64,000 bases of DNA from Xestospongia bergquistia (GCA_963965975.1 OZ014419.1:6962150-7026149); one strand, 5' to 3'. Counted from the first letter of the stretch, positions 36,915-49,500 are shown. Numbers and translations are program-made. The notes: generated by a model from the sequence alone, not told the origin.

Positions 36915-39479
36915 ATGAGACTCCTAACAGGATTTATATTTATCACTGCCTTTCTAGGGGTGGCTCTCTCTACTTACAAGAAGGATGACTATCATCATGG
37001 TAGAAACTATCAAGGCTCCAGCAACAGGGGAAATGAACATCAAGGAAGTGAATACCAACATGGAAAGGGGCACCACGGACAGGGGAGTGCACACAAAAAA
37101 GGAAGTGATCACCATAAGGGAAGCGAATACCATCAAGGAAGCAACTATGGATATCGATGTAGGTCAATTACACAAGAGATTGGTTAAACATTACATTTGT
37201 TTTTAGACAAGAAAGTCATCTGCTCCAAGCTCCCTGATCCTGACTATGGTCATGTCAAAGTTGATGGACTCTATCCTGGAGACAAAGCTGTCTACAAATG
37301 TAGTGTTGGATATGTCCTCGTTGGATTGGATACTAGAAAATGTTTAAGTAATGGAAAGTGGTCTGGTGAGGCCCCAATCTGCAAATGTGAGTCATATATG
37401 ATAGAGTAATAATATCTCAAACTATGTAATATTTATGTATAAAGGATATGAATACCATCAAGGAAGCAACTATGGATGCATGTCAATTACACAAGAGATT
37501 GGTTAAACATTACATTTGTTTTTAGACAAGAAAGTCATCTGCTCCAAGCTCCCTGGTCCTGACTATGGTTATGTCAAAGTTGACGGAGTCTATCCTGGAG
37601 ACAAAGCTGTCTACAAGTGTAATGTTGGATATGTCCTTGTTGGATTGGATACCAGAAAATGTTTAAGTAATGGAAAGTGGTCTGGTGAGGCCCCAATATG
37701 CAAACGTGAGTCATATATGATAGAGTAATGTTATCCAAAACTATATAATATTTATGTTTAAAGGATATGGATACCATCAAGGAAATGAATACCATCAAGG
37801 AAGCAACTATGGATGTACGTCAATTATACATGAGATTGGTTAAACATTACATTTATTTTTAGACAAGAAAGTCATCTGCTCCAAGCTCCCTGATCCTGAC
37901 TATGGTTATGTAAAAGTTGATGGACTCTATCCTGGAGACAAAGCTGTCTACAAATGTAATGTTGGATATGTCCTCGTTGGATTGGATACCAGAAAATGTT
38001 TAAGTAATGGAAAGTGGTCTGGTGAGGCCCCAATCTGCAAACGTGAGTCATATATGATAGACTAATAGTATGTTACATTATATAATTGCATTTACATATA
38101 CAGGTATTAACTGTGGTCCACTTCCTGATATTGCTAATGGTAAAGTAGCTATCACTCCTGATACTAGATTTGGAAGTACAGCTACTTACTCTTGCAATAC
38201 TGGATATGATCTAGTTGGAATAGCTACAAGACGATGCAAGGCTAATGGCCAATGGTCTGGACAAGAACCACGTTGTGATCGTAAGTATTATGTAATTATT
38301 AAGAATACTTGGTATCTGTTGTATGCACAGCTGTTAATTGTGGTCGCCTTCGTGCTCCCAGGTCTGGTTGGGTACACACTAGTCCTGATACAAAACTAGG
38401 AGCTGTGGCCATCTACAAATGCCGACTTGGTTATAACCTAAATGGCAAAGATCGGAGGTACTGTCAGGCTAACAGGAAATGGAGTGGTATTCCTCCATCC
38501 TGTGAGAGTAAGTACATAAAACAATTGAATTATATATTTAGCATATTTATTATAGGAATAGATTGTGGGCCACCTCCAAGTCCAGATCCCAAAGGGAATA
38601 TCAGAATTCGTGGCACAAAACTAAGGGATCCAGCATCATATTCTTGTTTACATGGGTATATCTTGGAGGGATCAAAGACTGTTTATTGTCAAGCTGATGG
38701 AACATGGTCAGATAAGGCACCTATATGCAAACGTAAGAGTATTAGTTGTCATGACAACTAATGTATTATTATAATGTCTTCAGCTGTTGATTGTGGAGCT
38801 CCAGATCCTCCTGATCCAAATGGTGATCTTAAATATGATAAATCCACACTTGGGGGAACAGCTTACTATTATTGTAGTAAGGGCTATGATTTGGTTGGTA
38901 AATCCATAGCTACCTGTGTATATAATGGTGAATGGTCTAATAAAGCTCCGACTTGTAAACGTAAGTTTACTTAAACTTAGAATTTATAAATAACTAATCA
39001 TATTTTCTTCAAGCTGTTGATTGTGGTAGTCTACCTGCTCCGAAAAATGGAGATGTATATTTCTATCTAGACACTACTTTTCATTCTACTGCAAATTTTG
39101 TCTGCAAGAAAGGGTTTTTGTTAGTTGGAAGCAAAGTTCGCACATGCCAGGCCAATGCAAAATGGTCAGGAAAACAACCTATCTGCAAGAGTGAGATGAT
39201 TAATGAACAATAGATAATTTATTGTAATTTCAATTTATAGAACTTTCATGCCCCAAACTTAAAACTCCAAGTTATGGAAAAATTTACATATCTGGTTACT
39301 ATCCTGGTGACTACGCTGAGCACTACTGTGTCTATGGATACAAACTTGTTGGAAAGGCACGGCGACAATGTCTTTACTCTGGTTACTGGTCTGGAAGTGA
39401 TGTCACTTGTGTAAAAGATGATAGCTATCATTATGATGATAAGTATGGCTACAACCCTCATCATAAGAAATATGACTGA
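36915..39479 (+). CDS. Secreted His/Gly-rich 9-sushi protein
   Basis: Exons: 36915-37158, 37207-37386, 37526-37705, (optional 37764-37814), 37863-38042, 38104-38280, 38331-38507, 38556-38732, 38784-38960, 39014-39190, 39241-39479; without the optional exon they give 635 residues. Exon 1 encodes a signal peptide (GFIFITAFLGVALS) and, unlike the neighbours, a His/Gly/Lys-rich segment with HHKGSEYHQGS-type repeats. The first sushi exon is present three times in tandem. One three-sushi cassette and the usual three C-terminal sushi with a Tyr-rich tail follow. Introns are phase 1. The optional 51-nt exon copies the end of exon 1 and would insert 17 residues in frame. The protein is predicted to be secreted. 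The His-rich start could bind metal, but that is speculation. Confidence 0.85.
37159..37862 (+). repeat. Tandem repeat of first sushi exon plus remnant of exon-1 tail
   Basis: Three sushi exons start at 37207, 37526 and 37863. Before the second and third lie copies of the exon-1 tail (TACCATCAAGGAAGCAACTATGGAT). The first remnant, near 37446-37479, has a GCATGT instead of a GT donor and would create a T|GA stop; the second (37764-37814) has good splice sites and is open. Confidence 0.8.
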
Positions 39480-39586
39480 GTAAAAATTACAATGTGTTAT
39501 TAAAATTATATAAAGATCTTCTTTTGTACAGATTTATTTCATTTATATTAATTTTGTAACTGACTACCAATTGTTTCTGCTATTAC

Positions 39587-39592
39587 AATAAA
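39587..39592 (+). terminator. Poly(A) signal AATAAA
   Basis: AATAAA lies 107 nt after the stop of the His/Gly-rich 9-sushi gene. Confidence 0.5.
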
Positions 39593-40013
39593 ATGATCTT
39601 TATCAGTTAAATCATTTATTACGTAACTAGTGTACAGACCATAATGTAGTATTGCTCACCAATAATTCTAAATTGTAAGTTTCAAAAATTGAACAACATA
39701 ACATAATAAATTTTATTCTAAATTTTGTTGAATGGAAATTGTGTCATGTTTATTTTCTTACAGTCATTAGATTAATACTATAACCTCAACAAGGACAGTA
39801 TAATTAAATTGATATCTAATTAACACATGTATTAAGTGCATACACTTTCTTTACTGATCATGTGAAGAAAGACTAAATAACATATCATCTTTGTCTAAGA
39901 CAAAGACAAGTGGTCATTAGTTATTTAGTTGAACAGTTCATACCATGTAATAAATCAATTTAACAGAACACTAAAGTCCAAACTAACATTATTAGATTTC
40001 CTACAAGTGTGTC
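39593..40013. other. Intergenic region, no gene recognised
   Basis: AT-rich; contains the TTTGTCTAAGACAAAGAC palindrome at about 39890-39907 and otherwise nothing I can name. Confidence 0.4.
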
Positions 40014-40021
40014 TATAAAAG
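40014..40021 (+). promoter_or_regulatory. TATA box (TATAAAAG) of the 14-sushi-tyrosinase gene
   Basis: The box lies 46 nt upstream of the ATG at 40060. Confidence 0.65.
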
Positions 40022-40059
40022 GACTAACAATTTGAACTGTATTCAGTTATACATACATT

Positions 40060-43000
40060 ATGCAACTCTGGATTAGTACACTATTGGTTTTTAGTACAAC
40101 AATACTGCTTGTACATGGAGGTAATCTTCAGCAATGTAAATCACCAAGTGAGTTGGAGAACGGAGGTCATTCAGGACAGAAAGTAAAGTTCTACAAAATT
40201 GGATTCACTGTAAAGTATTGGTGTAAAGCTGGTTACAGTTTACAAGGAAGTAAATATTCAACTTGCATCTACAAAAATGAAATAGCTACCTGGTCAACAA
40301 AAACAACACCTATGTGTATATGTAAGTTAAAATACTTTCAATATTACAGTACTATTAAATGTCCTTATAGCTAAGACATTCATCTCAAGGTTGAGACAAA
40401 AGAGTGGTGACAGAAGCAGCTCTCGATCTAATGACAGGAGTAACTCTGGGTTCCATAGTAATCAAAAGAGGTGTCCTTCTCTTCGTTCCATAAATGGAGG
40501 TCATGTAAAGTTCACTGGAACAAAAGTGGGATCATGGGCAAAATACAGCTGCCATAAAGGAGCATCTCTCAGAGGAAATAAAGTTCGTAGATGTTTGAGA
40601 AATGGTCATTGGTCTGGTTCACAGCCAAAATGCAGAAGTATGCAAAAAAATCTGCTTTATTAGTGTAATGTTTTATTATATATCTCCAGAAATAACAAGA
40701 AATTGTAAAGATCTTACAAATCCTAAAAATGGCAAAGTTTGGTATTCAAACACTAAATTTGGCTCATTAGCTAAGTATACATGTTTCCATGGTTACATCT
40801 TAGTTGGTAAGAAAGAAAGAACATGTCAATTGAATGGAAAATGGTCCAAAATTCCACCAATATGCAAACGTAAGTATTAGTATTTTAATAAAGACAAAAG
40901 ACATTGTAATATGTTGTTTGATAACAAACACATACAATAAGTCAATACATCATGCTTAATTTGCAGCTGTTGTTGTCTGTGACACTCTTATTGCACCAAC
41001 AAATGGACAAGTTCAAGTATCAGGCACAAGACCAGGATCACGTGCTACGTACAGCTGCAATAATGGCTACCAACTTTCCAATGGAAATAAAGTGAGGAAG
41101 TGTCTTGATAATGGGAAATGGTCTGGTAATAAACCTTTTTGCAGAGGTGAGTAAAAATAAAGAAATACTTATTATAATAATATGTACCAATATCATAGAG
41201 GTTATCATTGATTGTGGAACACTGACTAATCCTCAATATGGGATAGTAACATTGACAGGAACATCACCAGGGTCAATTGCAACTTACCATTGCAACAATG
41301 GGTTTGTTCTTAATGGTGATCAGGAGCGGCAATGTTCAGAGACTGGTGTTTGGTCTGGAGATGAACCATTATGCGAAGGTAAGACTACACACATCTATTA
41401 GCTAAAATATATTCTTCACTCATGCAGAAATAATTTGTGAGAAACTGAACAATCCTGACAATGGTGTAGTTGAGTTCACCAGTACAATATTTGGTTCAAT
41501 AGCTACATATACTTGCAATGAAGGGTTTGTACTAAATGGAAATAAAATGAGAGAATGTACTTTTACTGGAAAATGGTCTGGAATTGAACCAAGTTGCTAT
41601 CGTAAGACACAAAATGAATTAAAATGATGTGATCTCCTTTATTACAGCAATTGATTGTGGAGGATTAGAGGCTCCAGTTAATGGCTTTGTTAAAATATCA
41701 GGAACAATATTTGGATCGTATGCAAACTACAGCTGTTTCCATGGTTATGAATTGTTTGGAATAAGGACTCGATATTGCAAAGAGAGTGGAGAATGGTCTG
41801 ATATGACTCCAACTTGCAAAGGTAAGGATAATTAATGTAACATCTTGTAGTTAATTTATTTGTTTAGCTATTGACTGTGGCAATCTTGAGCCTCCATTGA
41901 ATGGCAAAATAGATTTGTCAGGTACTACATTTGAGTCAATTGCCATATACTCATGTAATAATGGATTTTATCTGGATGGTGGTGACCAAACAAGGGTGTG
42001 TCAAATCTCTGGTGAATGGAGTGGAGAGCCGTCTACATGTAGAGGTAAATATTTGTCTAGCTGGTGTAATTAATTCAGACACTACATTTGCAGGAATTGA
42101 ATGTGATATCTTGAAAAATCCTATTAATGGTCATGTGACTGTTGGGAAAAGAACTGTAGGGTCCATAGCACAGTATTCTTGTAGAGTTGGGTTTGTTCTT
42201 CTTGATGGTGAGGATAGGAGAGTGTGTCTAAGTGATGGACAATGGTCAGGAAAGGAGCCTTTTTGTGATCCACTGGAGGGTTTGCTTTCAACATTACTTA
42301 CATGACTCTGTCTACATTTTGACCATAGGTTTAGATTGCGGTATTCCTCCTGATCCAGATTTTGGTCATGTGACTGTGACAGGGACAAATGTTGGCTCAC
42401 AAGCTAATTATGTATGTGATATTGGATATGAAATTACCAAGGGTGACAACCCACGGACTTGTCAAAGTGATTACACTTGGAGTGGAGTCCCTGCTGTCTG
42501 TGAACGTAAGGGGCCATGATAAATCTTAGCTTACATGTACAATTGTTTTATTTATAGCTGTTTTCTGTGGTCCTTTAAATGATCTCAATAATGGTCAAGT
42601 AGTTTGGCAATCAGCATATTTTGGTGATGTTGCTACCTATAGTTGTTTCCCTGGATACAATCTAAGTGGACCAGCAGTGAGAACATGTCAAGCAAATGCT
42701 ACTTGGTCTGAAAATGAACCAATATGTGCACGTGAGTGAATTTATTAGACAATTATTGTTTTATTTGTTGTCATTTGGCACAATGTGAAATATCAATGTC
42801 AAATTGCTGAATCACATTTATATGTATCTAATACAGCAATTGATTGTGGAGTTTTAATAAGTCCAGTCAATGGTATAGTTCAGTTCCAATCTACTGTATT
42901 ATTTTCAATTGCTCGTTACACTTGTGACCATGGTTATGAGTTGAATGGTGAGAAGGAAAGACAGTGTATGGCTAATGGTCAATGGTCAGCAGAGAGCCCA

Positions 43001-44759
43001 ACATGCAAATGTAAGTTAGTATATACACTACTAGATAGTGTACTACTCACTGCAGTAATAATAATACATATTTTTTTAGCTCTAAGTAAATGTGTGCCTG
43101 GAAACCCACCAATTTGTAAAGGTATGTGTATCCACTACTAATGCATGACAACATTTTTTTGTATAGCTGTTATTACATGTAGTCAATTGACTGATCCTGA
43201 ATTTGGTAGAGTGTTTCTAAGTAGTACTACTGTCAACTCAACAGCTACTTACCAATGTAATATAGGATACAAGATACAAGGTGAAAGTAAAAGAGTGTGC
43301 CTTGACATTGGACAATGGAGTGGTACAGAACCAATTTGTGCACGTAAGTTGAGATATATTACTACCAGAACATCTGACAGTTATGACAGTTACATTATAC
43401 CATTTTTTTATTTAATTAAACTTAATATTGATATAATCTTATATTCTTTCATCATATCAGCCAGTAGTACCATTGCAGTCTGTAGTGATCCAGGGGAACC
43501 AAACAATGGCAAACGAATTGGCGATGATTTCTCTGTCAATGCTAGAGTCTTTTACCAATGCAATGATGGCTTTATTCTTGTAGGATCTAATGTTAGAGAG
43601 TGCCTTTCTAGTGGGAAATTTAGTGGAACAGAACCAATATGTCGTCCCATACAAGGTCATTAGCTGTTGATACTACATGCTACCAGCACAGAGAGCTAAT
43701 TGTGATAACGTTATATTTATTGTTATTTATTTTGCAGATACTTGTGCTAGTAACACTTTTGTTTTTGATCAATGTGGACGACGCTGTGATTGTGTGGGTG
43801 GTGAACTTGTAAACTGTTGCCGAATCAGACATGACTGGGCCTCAATAAACTCAGAGGAAAAACTTCGATATCTCAATGCCATCAAAACAATAGCTTCAGA
43901 TCCAGTCTATCGATTTCGGTACGAGTCTTTAATACTGCAGCATGAGACTTCTTTTGATACTAATGCTCAAAGTACAGATCCATTTCTTAGTCAGTATTTA
44001 CCATATTCACGATACTTTCTACTTGAGTATGAAAACCTTATTCGAGAGATTGATTGTCGCATTACCATTCCCTATTGGGACTGGAGTGCTTTTCCTTTTT
44101 CACCATATGATAATCCAGTTTGGGATAATGATTTAGGATTTGGTGACATGTCACGTGAAAATGATAGCTGTGTCAAGAATGGACCCTTTAGTTTTGATCA
44201 GTTTAGTGTTCCACATGGTGGATGTGTTCAAAGACTCTACCTCGACAGGGTATATCCAAGTAGAGACATGATTGAACGAGATCTATTGCCCTTACCTGCA
44301 GAAAATTTTGACAGCTTTCATCGTAAACTTCAGTTGTTTATTGGGACAAATGTACTCTGTTTTGTAGGAGGCAACCTCTGCGGTAGTAGTTCAGCATATG
44401 ATCCTCTCTTTCCCTTGTATCTTTCATATATTGACAATATCTTCAATCGTTGGCAAAGTTTTAAGGAAGGCAGAGATACAGTACGTTACGCTAATGACAT
44501 ATCACCTCTGTTTTCTGCTGGGAGACTAAGTGTAGCTGATTTCAGTGACAATTCCAATTTACCAAGGGGAGTAGCAATTTGTTATGGTCCTCCTCAGTTT
44601 CATAAACGTCATCCTCCTCCTCCAGTATCACCTATGACATCATCAGCAGTAGAGTTACCTCAAGTCATTACAACAATGGATTGTATTGATGGAAATGAAT
44701 TAAACTTTATGACATTGACAGAGGAAGACAAAACATTCATGAAAAAAATTTGTCAATGA
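40060..44759 (+). CDS. Secreted 14-sushi protein with C-terminal tyrosinase-like domain
   Basis: Sixteen exons join in frame to 1246 residues: 40060-40321, 40371-40637, 40690-40869, 40967-41146, 41199-41378, 41428-41601, 41648-41821, 41868-42044, 42094-42279, 42329-42505, 42558-42731, 42837-43010, 43080-43121, 43167-43343, 43461-43655, 43738-44759. Exon 1 encodes a signal peptide (ISTLLVFSTTILLVHG) and sushi 1; exon 2 adds a Ser/Arg-rich linker; exon 13 is a 42-nt half-sushi remnant. The last exon encodes a Cys-rich lead (CDCVGGELVNCCR) and a tyrosinase-like domain ([31 protein letters not shown]). Copper ligands are missing: the W-H-R site is YSR, the His before VGG is Leu, and the HH doublet is YL. 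A non-catalytic role is inferred. Exon 9's donor (GTTTGC) is weak. Exons 5-16 recur at 46566 and 51933. Confidence 0.86.
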
Positions 44760-44829
44760 GAGAGAGAAGACTCGTGACATACATTAACTTTTGAGTTCAT
44801 AAATAATTTCTTATTTTCAAATTTAAATT

Positions 44830-44835
44830 AATAAA
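44830..44835 (+). terminator. Poly(A) signal AATAAA of the 14-sushi-tyrosinase gene
   Basis: AATAAA lies 70 nt after the stop. TTTATT at 44861-44866 and 44865-44870 gives AATAAA on the minus strand for the facing TMEM164 gene. Copies are at 50197-50202 and 55564-55569. Confidence 0.55.
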
Positions 44836-44898
44836 GAGGCCAAATTATTATGATTATATATTTATTTATTATAAATAACAAAATATTCAGATAAAGAA

Positions 44899-46050
44899 TC
44901 AATTTTTCTTCATAAATTTTTGTTTTGGAATAATCAAATGAAACACCAAATGATACACTTTCCCAACAGTAAGTAGACAAAAAGCTTGATGAAAAGTAGC
45001 TGCTAAACGATAGTATGGTCCATTAAAAGGATCTTTAGTAGCAGGACAAAGTAAGAAGTTTAAATTGACATGAGTTGCCTGTAAGGAGAGAGAAAATGAG
45101 AGAGGAATGGCTCAATTAAACAATAAATTCACTTACTAAAGCTATTGGCTGCATCAAATAAAAATGATGTATACACATTACAGTTCCTGTGAAGCAAGGC
45201 CATGCATAATCTGATAAAGGTTCCAGCGACTTAATACCCCATTGATAAACAATGTAAGGAGGAACAACAAAAAATATCATAATATGTTGAATCCAATAAA
45301 GGATAATTTCTCCATGAAACTGAAAGGATGAACATCACAGAAGGTCATTTCAAACAACATTGATTAAGTTAAAATATTTAATTACTAGCTAGACGGGTTG
45401 GGTCTGATTTACCAGACTAGTTTTGATAGAGTAAGATGCTTACCATTCTGGCAATTGTGTCTGGTAATAACAGAGCTATCAATCCACCATATAAATAATG
45501 AATTAGTATTCTAAAATAAAAGCTAATATAGTGAGTTAATAAAATTATTAAAAATACCTTAAAACACTTATAGAAAGATGTGATGGTTTCACAGCTAAGA
45601 GATAAATCTATCATGGACAGTAACATAAAAGATGGTAATTTTTAACCCATTTACCTCAACAACCGTGTTAATGTGACAAGGACTCAAAAGGTAGAGGACT
45701 TGTTTTGAGGCAAGTTTATATCCAACCTCAATACCAAATATGAGGGTTACAAATATTAACATAAACGGTTTACTCTTTGATTCAGTAGTGTTGATCTCAT
45801 TCATATGCGGTAGAGTGTACGTTTTAAATGCAAAGTAGCACATTACAATCATCAAAAAGGTCCCTACAGAATATAATCTACGTGTTCAATAGTATAACAC
45901 AATATTACCAATTCCAGTATCTAGAAACATGAGCTTTCTGTCTAAGAAATCAGCGCATTCTTGTCCACCATGACCAGGGACATCATTTCGTATTCCACCA
46001 TAAAGAACATCCTTTAAGTTGTAAAGAATCTCACTACTATTCAAAGCCAT
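44899..46050 (-). CDS. TMEM164: TMEM164 family protein, copy A1
   Basis: Six exons on the minus strand (45909-46050, 45655-45863, 45558-45607, 45444-45510, 45137-45319, 44899-45078) join to 276 residues, close to the usual length of about 300. Hallmarks are an N-terminal LYGGIRN...PGHGGQECADFL, a GIEVGYKLASK helix followed by SPCHI, and C-terminal LLCPATKDPFNGPYYRL. Several hydrophobic segments fit a multi-pass membrane protein. The Cys of (N/S)PCH corresponds, to my recollection, to the active-site cysteine of human TMEM164, described as an acyltransferase for ether phosphatidylethanolamine. The gene faces the sushi-tyrosinase gene tail to tail, with 139 nt between stop codons. Confidence 0.87.
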
Positions 46051-46249
46051 CTTAAGGAAAAGGTGTGGCTAGCGCAAACTAATAATCGTATATACCTATA
46101 TATAAAATTATTAATACAGTACTCAACATAGACAAAATTAATGTTAAACATTTCGTATTTCGTGCAAAACAATGTTCATTATAATTAGTTTAATTTAAAA
46201 TTTTAAGAGCTTGTAATTGGACCACCAACTAGGCAGTTACAGAGGTTAT

Positions 46250-46420
46250 TTAGGCAACCTTTCTTTTGGGTATCAGTGCCTTTAAAATCACTGTGTATAG
46301 TTTGCCGAGGGTAAGCACGCATATTGTTTGATGAAATACAGCTGCTAGACGATAGTAAGGTCCATTGAATGGATCTTTAGTAGCAGGACAGATTATGTAG
46401 TTAATATTAACATATGTTAA
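46250..46420 (-). pseudogene. Orphan last exon of second TMEM164 (copy 1)
   Basis: This 171-nt segment matches the last exon of the TMEM164 gene at 56978-58157 (ICPATKDPFNGPYYRL, ending ALIPKRKVA-stop). The rest of the gene is absent here, because the next unit begins 80 bp to the right. It is a relic that marks the duplication breakpoint. Confidence 0.85.
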
Positions 46421-46565
46421 CTAGGGAGGGCCAGGAAAGAGGAAAGAGAGAGAAGAAAGGAAGGGAGAGAGAAGGTGAGTTATAGATTCTTTTATTTATT
46501 TCTTTTTGCAGAGGTGAGTAAAAATAAAGAAATACTTATTATAATAATATGTACCAATATCATAG

Positions 46566-49500
46566 GGGTTATCATTGATTGTGGAACACTGACTAATCCT
46601 CAATATGGGATAGTAACATTGACAGGAACATCACCAGGGTCAATTGCAACTTACCATTGCAACAATGGGTTTGTTCTTAATGGTGATCAGGAGCGGCAAT
46701 GTTCAGAGACTGGTGTTTGGTCTGGAGATGAACCATTATGCGAAGGTAAGACTACACACATCTATTAGCTAAAATATATTCTTCACTCATGCAGAAATAA
46801 TTTGTGAGAAACTGAACAATCCTGACAATGGTGTAGTTGAGTTCACCAGTACAATATTTGGTTCAATAGCTACATATACTTGCAATGAAGGGTTTGTACT
46901 AAATGGAAATAAAATGAGAGAATGTACTTTTACTGGAAAATGGTCTGGAATTGAACCAAGTTGCTATCGTAAGACACAAAATGAATTAAAATTATGTGAT
47001 CTCCTTTATTACAGCAATTGATTGTGGAGGATTAGAGGCTCCAGTTAATGGCTTTGTTAAAATATCAGGAACAATATTTGGATCGTATGCAAACTACAGC
47101 TGTTTCCATGGTTATGAATTGTTTGGAATAAGGACTCGATATTGCAAAGAGAGTGGAGAATGGTCTGATATGACTCCAACTTGCAAAGGTAAGGATAATT
47201 AATGTAACATCTTGTAGTTAATTTATTTGTTTAGCTATTGACTGTGGCAATCTTGAGCCTCCATTGAATGGCAAAATAGATTTGTCAGGTACTACATTTG
47301 AGTCAATTGCCATATACTCATGTAATAATGGATTTTATCTGGATGGTGGTGACCAAACAAGGGTGTGTCAAATCTCTGGTGAATGGAGTGGAGAGCCGTC
47401 TACATGTAGAGGTAAATATTTGTCTAGCTGGTGTAATTAATTCAGACACTACATTTGCAGGAATTGAATGTGATATCTTGAAAAATCCTATTAATGGTCA
47501 TGTGACTGTTGGGAAAAGAACTGTAGGGTCCATAGCACAGTATTCTTGTAGAGTTGGGTTTGTTCTTCTTGATGGTGAGGATAGGAGAGTGTGTCTAAGT
47601 GATGGACAATGGTCAGGAAAGGAGCCTTTTTGTGATCCACTGGAGGGTTTGTTTTCAACATTACTTACATGACTCTGTCTACATTTTGACCATAGGTTTA
47701 GATTGCGGTATTCCTCCTGATCCAGATTTTGGTCATGTGACTGTGACAGGGACAAATGTTGGCTCACAAGCTAATTATGTATGTGATATTGGATATGAAA
47801 TTACCAAGGGTGACAACCCACGGACTTGTCAAAGTGATTACACTTGGAGTGGAGTCCCTGCTGTCTGTGAACGTAAGGGGCCATGATAAATCTTAGCTTA
47901 CATGTACAATTGTTTTATTTATAGCTGTTTTCTGTGGTCCTTTAAATGATCTCAATAATGGTCAAGTAGTTTGGCAATCAGCATATTTTGGTGATGTTGC
48001 TACCTATAGTTGTTTCCCTGGATACAATCTAAGTGGACCAGCAGTGAGAACATGTCAAGCAAATGCTACTTGGTCTGAAAATGAACCAATATGTGCACGT
48101 GAGTGAATTTATTAGACAATTATTGTTTTATTTGTTGTCATTTGGCACAATGTGAAATATCAATGTCAAATTGCTGAATCACATTTATATGTATCTAATA
48201 CAGCAATTGATTGTGGAGTTTTAATAAGTCCAGTCAATGGTATAGTTCAGTTCCAATCTACTGTATTATTTTCAATTGCTCGTTACACTTGTGACCATGG
48301 TTATGAGTTGAATGGTGAGAAGGAAAGACAGTGTATGGCTAATGGTCAATGGTCAGCAGAAAGCCCAACATGCAAATGTAAGTTAGTATATACACTACTA
48401 GATAATGTACTACTCACTGCAGTAATAATAATACATATTTTTTTAGCTCTAAGTAAATGTGTGCCTGGAAACCCACCAATTTGTAAAGGTATGTGTATCC
48501 ACTACTAATGCATGACAACATTTTTTTGTATAGCTGTTATTACATGTAGTCAATTGACTGATCCTGAATTTGGTAGAGTGTTTCTAAGTAGTACTACTGT
48601 CAACTCAACAGCTACTTACCAATGTAATATAGGATACAAGATACAAGGTGAAAGTAAAAGAGTGTGCCTTGACATTGGACAATGGAGTGGTACAGAACCA
48701 ATTTGTGCACGTAAGTTGAGATATATTACTACCAGAACATCTGACAGTTATGACAGTTACATTATACCATTTTTTTATTTAATTAAACTTAATATTGATA
48801 TAATCTTATATTCTTTCATCATATCAGCCAGTAGTACCATTGCAGTCTGTAGTGATCCAGGGGAACCAAACAATGGCAAACGAATTGGCGATGATTTCTC
48901 TGTCAATGCTAGAGTCTTTTACCAATGCAATGATGGCTTTATTCTTGTAGGATCTAATGTTAGAGAGTGCCTTTCTAGTGGGAAATTTAGTGGAACAGAA
49001 CCAATATGTCGTCCCATACAAGGTCATTAGCTGTTGATACTACATGCTACCAGCACAGAGAGCTAATTGTGATAACGTTATATTTATTGTTATTTATTTT
49101 GCAGATACTTGTGCTAGTAACACTTTTGTTTTTGATCAATGTGGACGACGCTGTGATTGTGTGGGTGGTGAACTTGTAAACTGTTGCCGAATCAGACATG
49201 ACTGGGCCTCAATAAACTCAGAGGAAAAACTTCGATATCTCAATGCCATCAAAACAATAGCTTCAGATCCAGTCTATCGATTTCGGTACGAGTCTTTAAT
49301 ACTGCAGCATGAGACTTCTTTTGATACTAATGCTCAAAGTACAGATCCATTTCTTAGTCAGTATTTACCATATTCACGATACTTTCTACTTGAGTATGAA
49401 AACCTTATTCGAGAGATTGATTGTCGCATTACCATTCCCTATTGGGACTGGAGTGCTTTTCCTTTTTCACCATATGATAATCCAGTTTGGGATAATGATT

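Noticed and set aside
46475-46565. New start codon giving the truncated sushi-tyrosinase copy 2 an N-terminus
   Set aside because: The ATG precedes former intron sequence and gives an Ile/Lys-rich stretch; although partly hydrophobic, no promoter or supporting splice evidence is visible, so I did not call it a functional gene.
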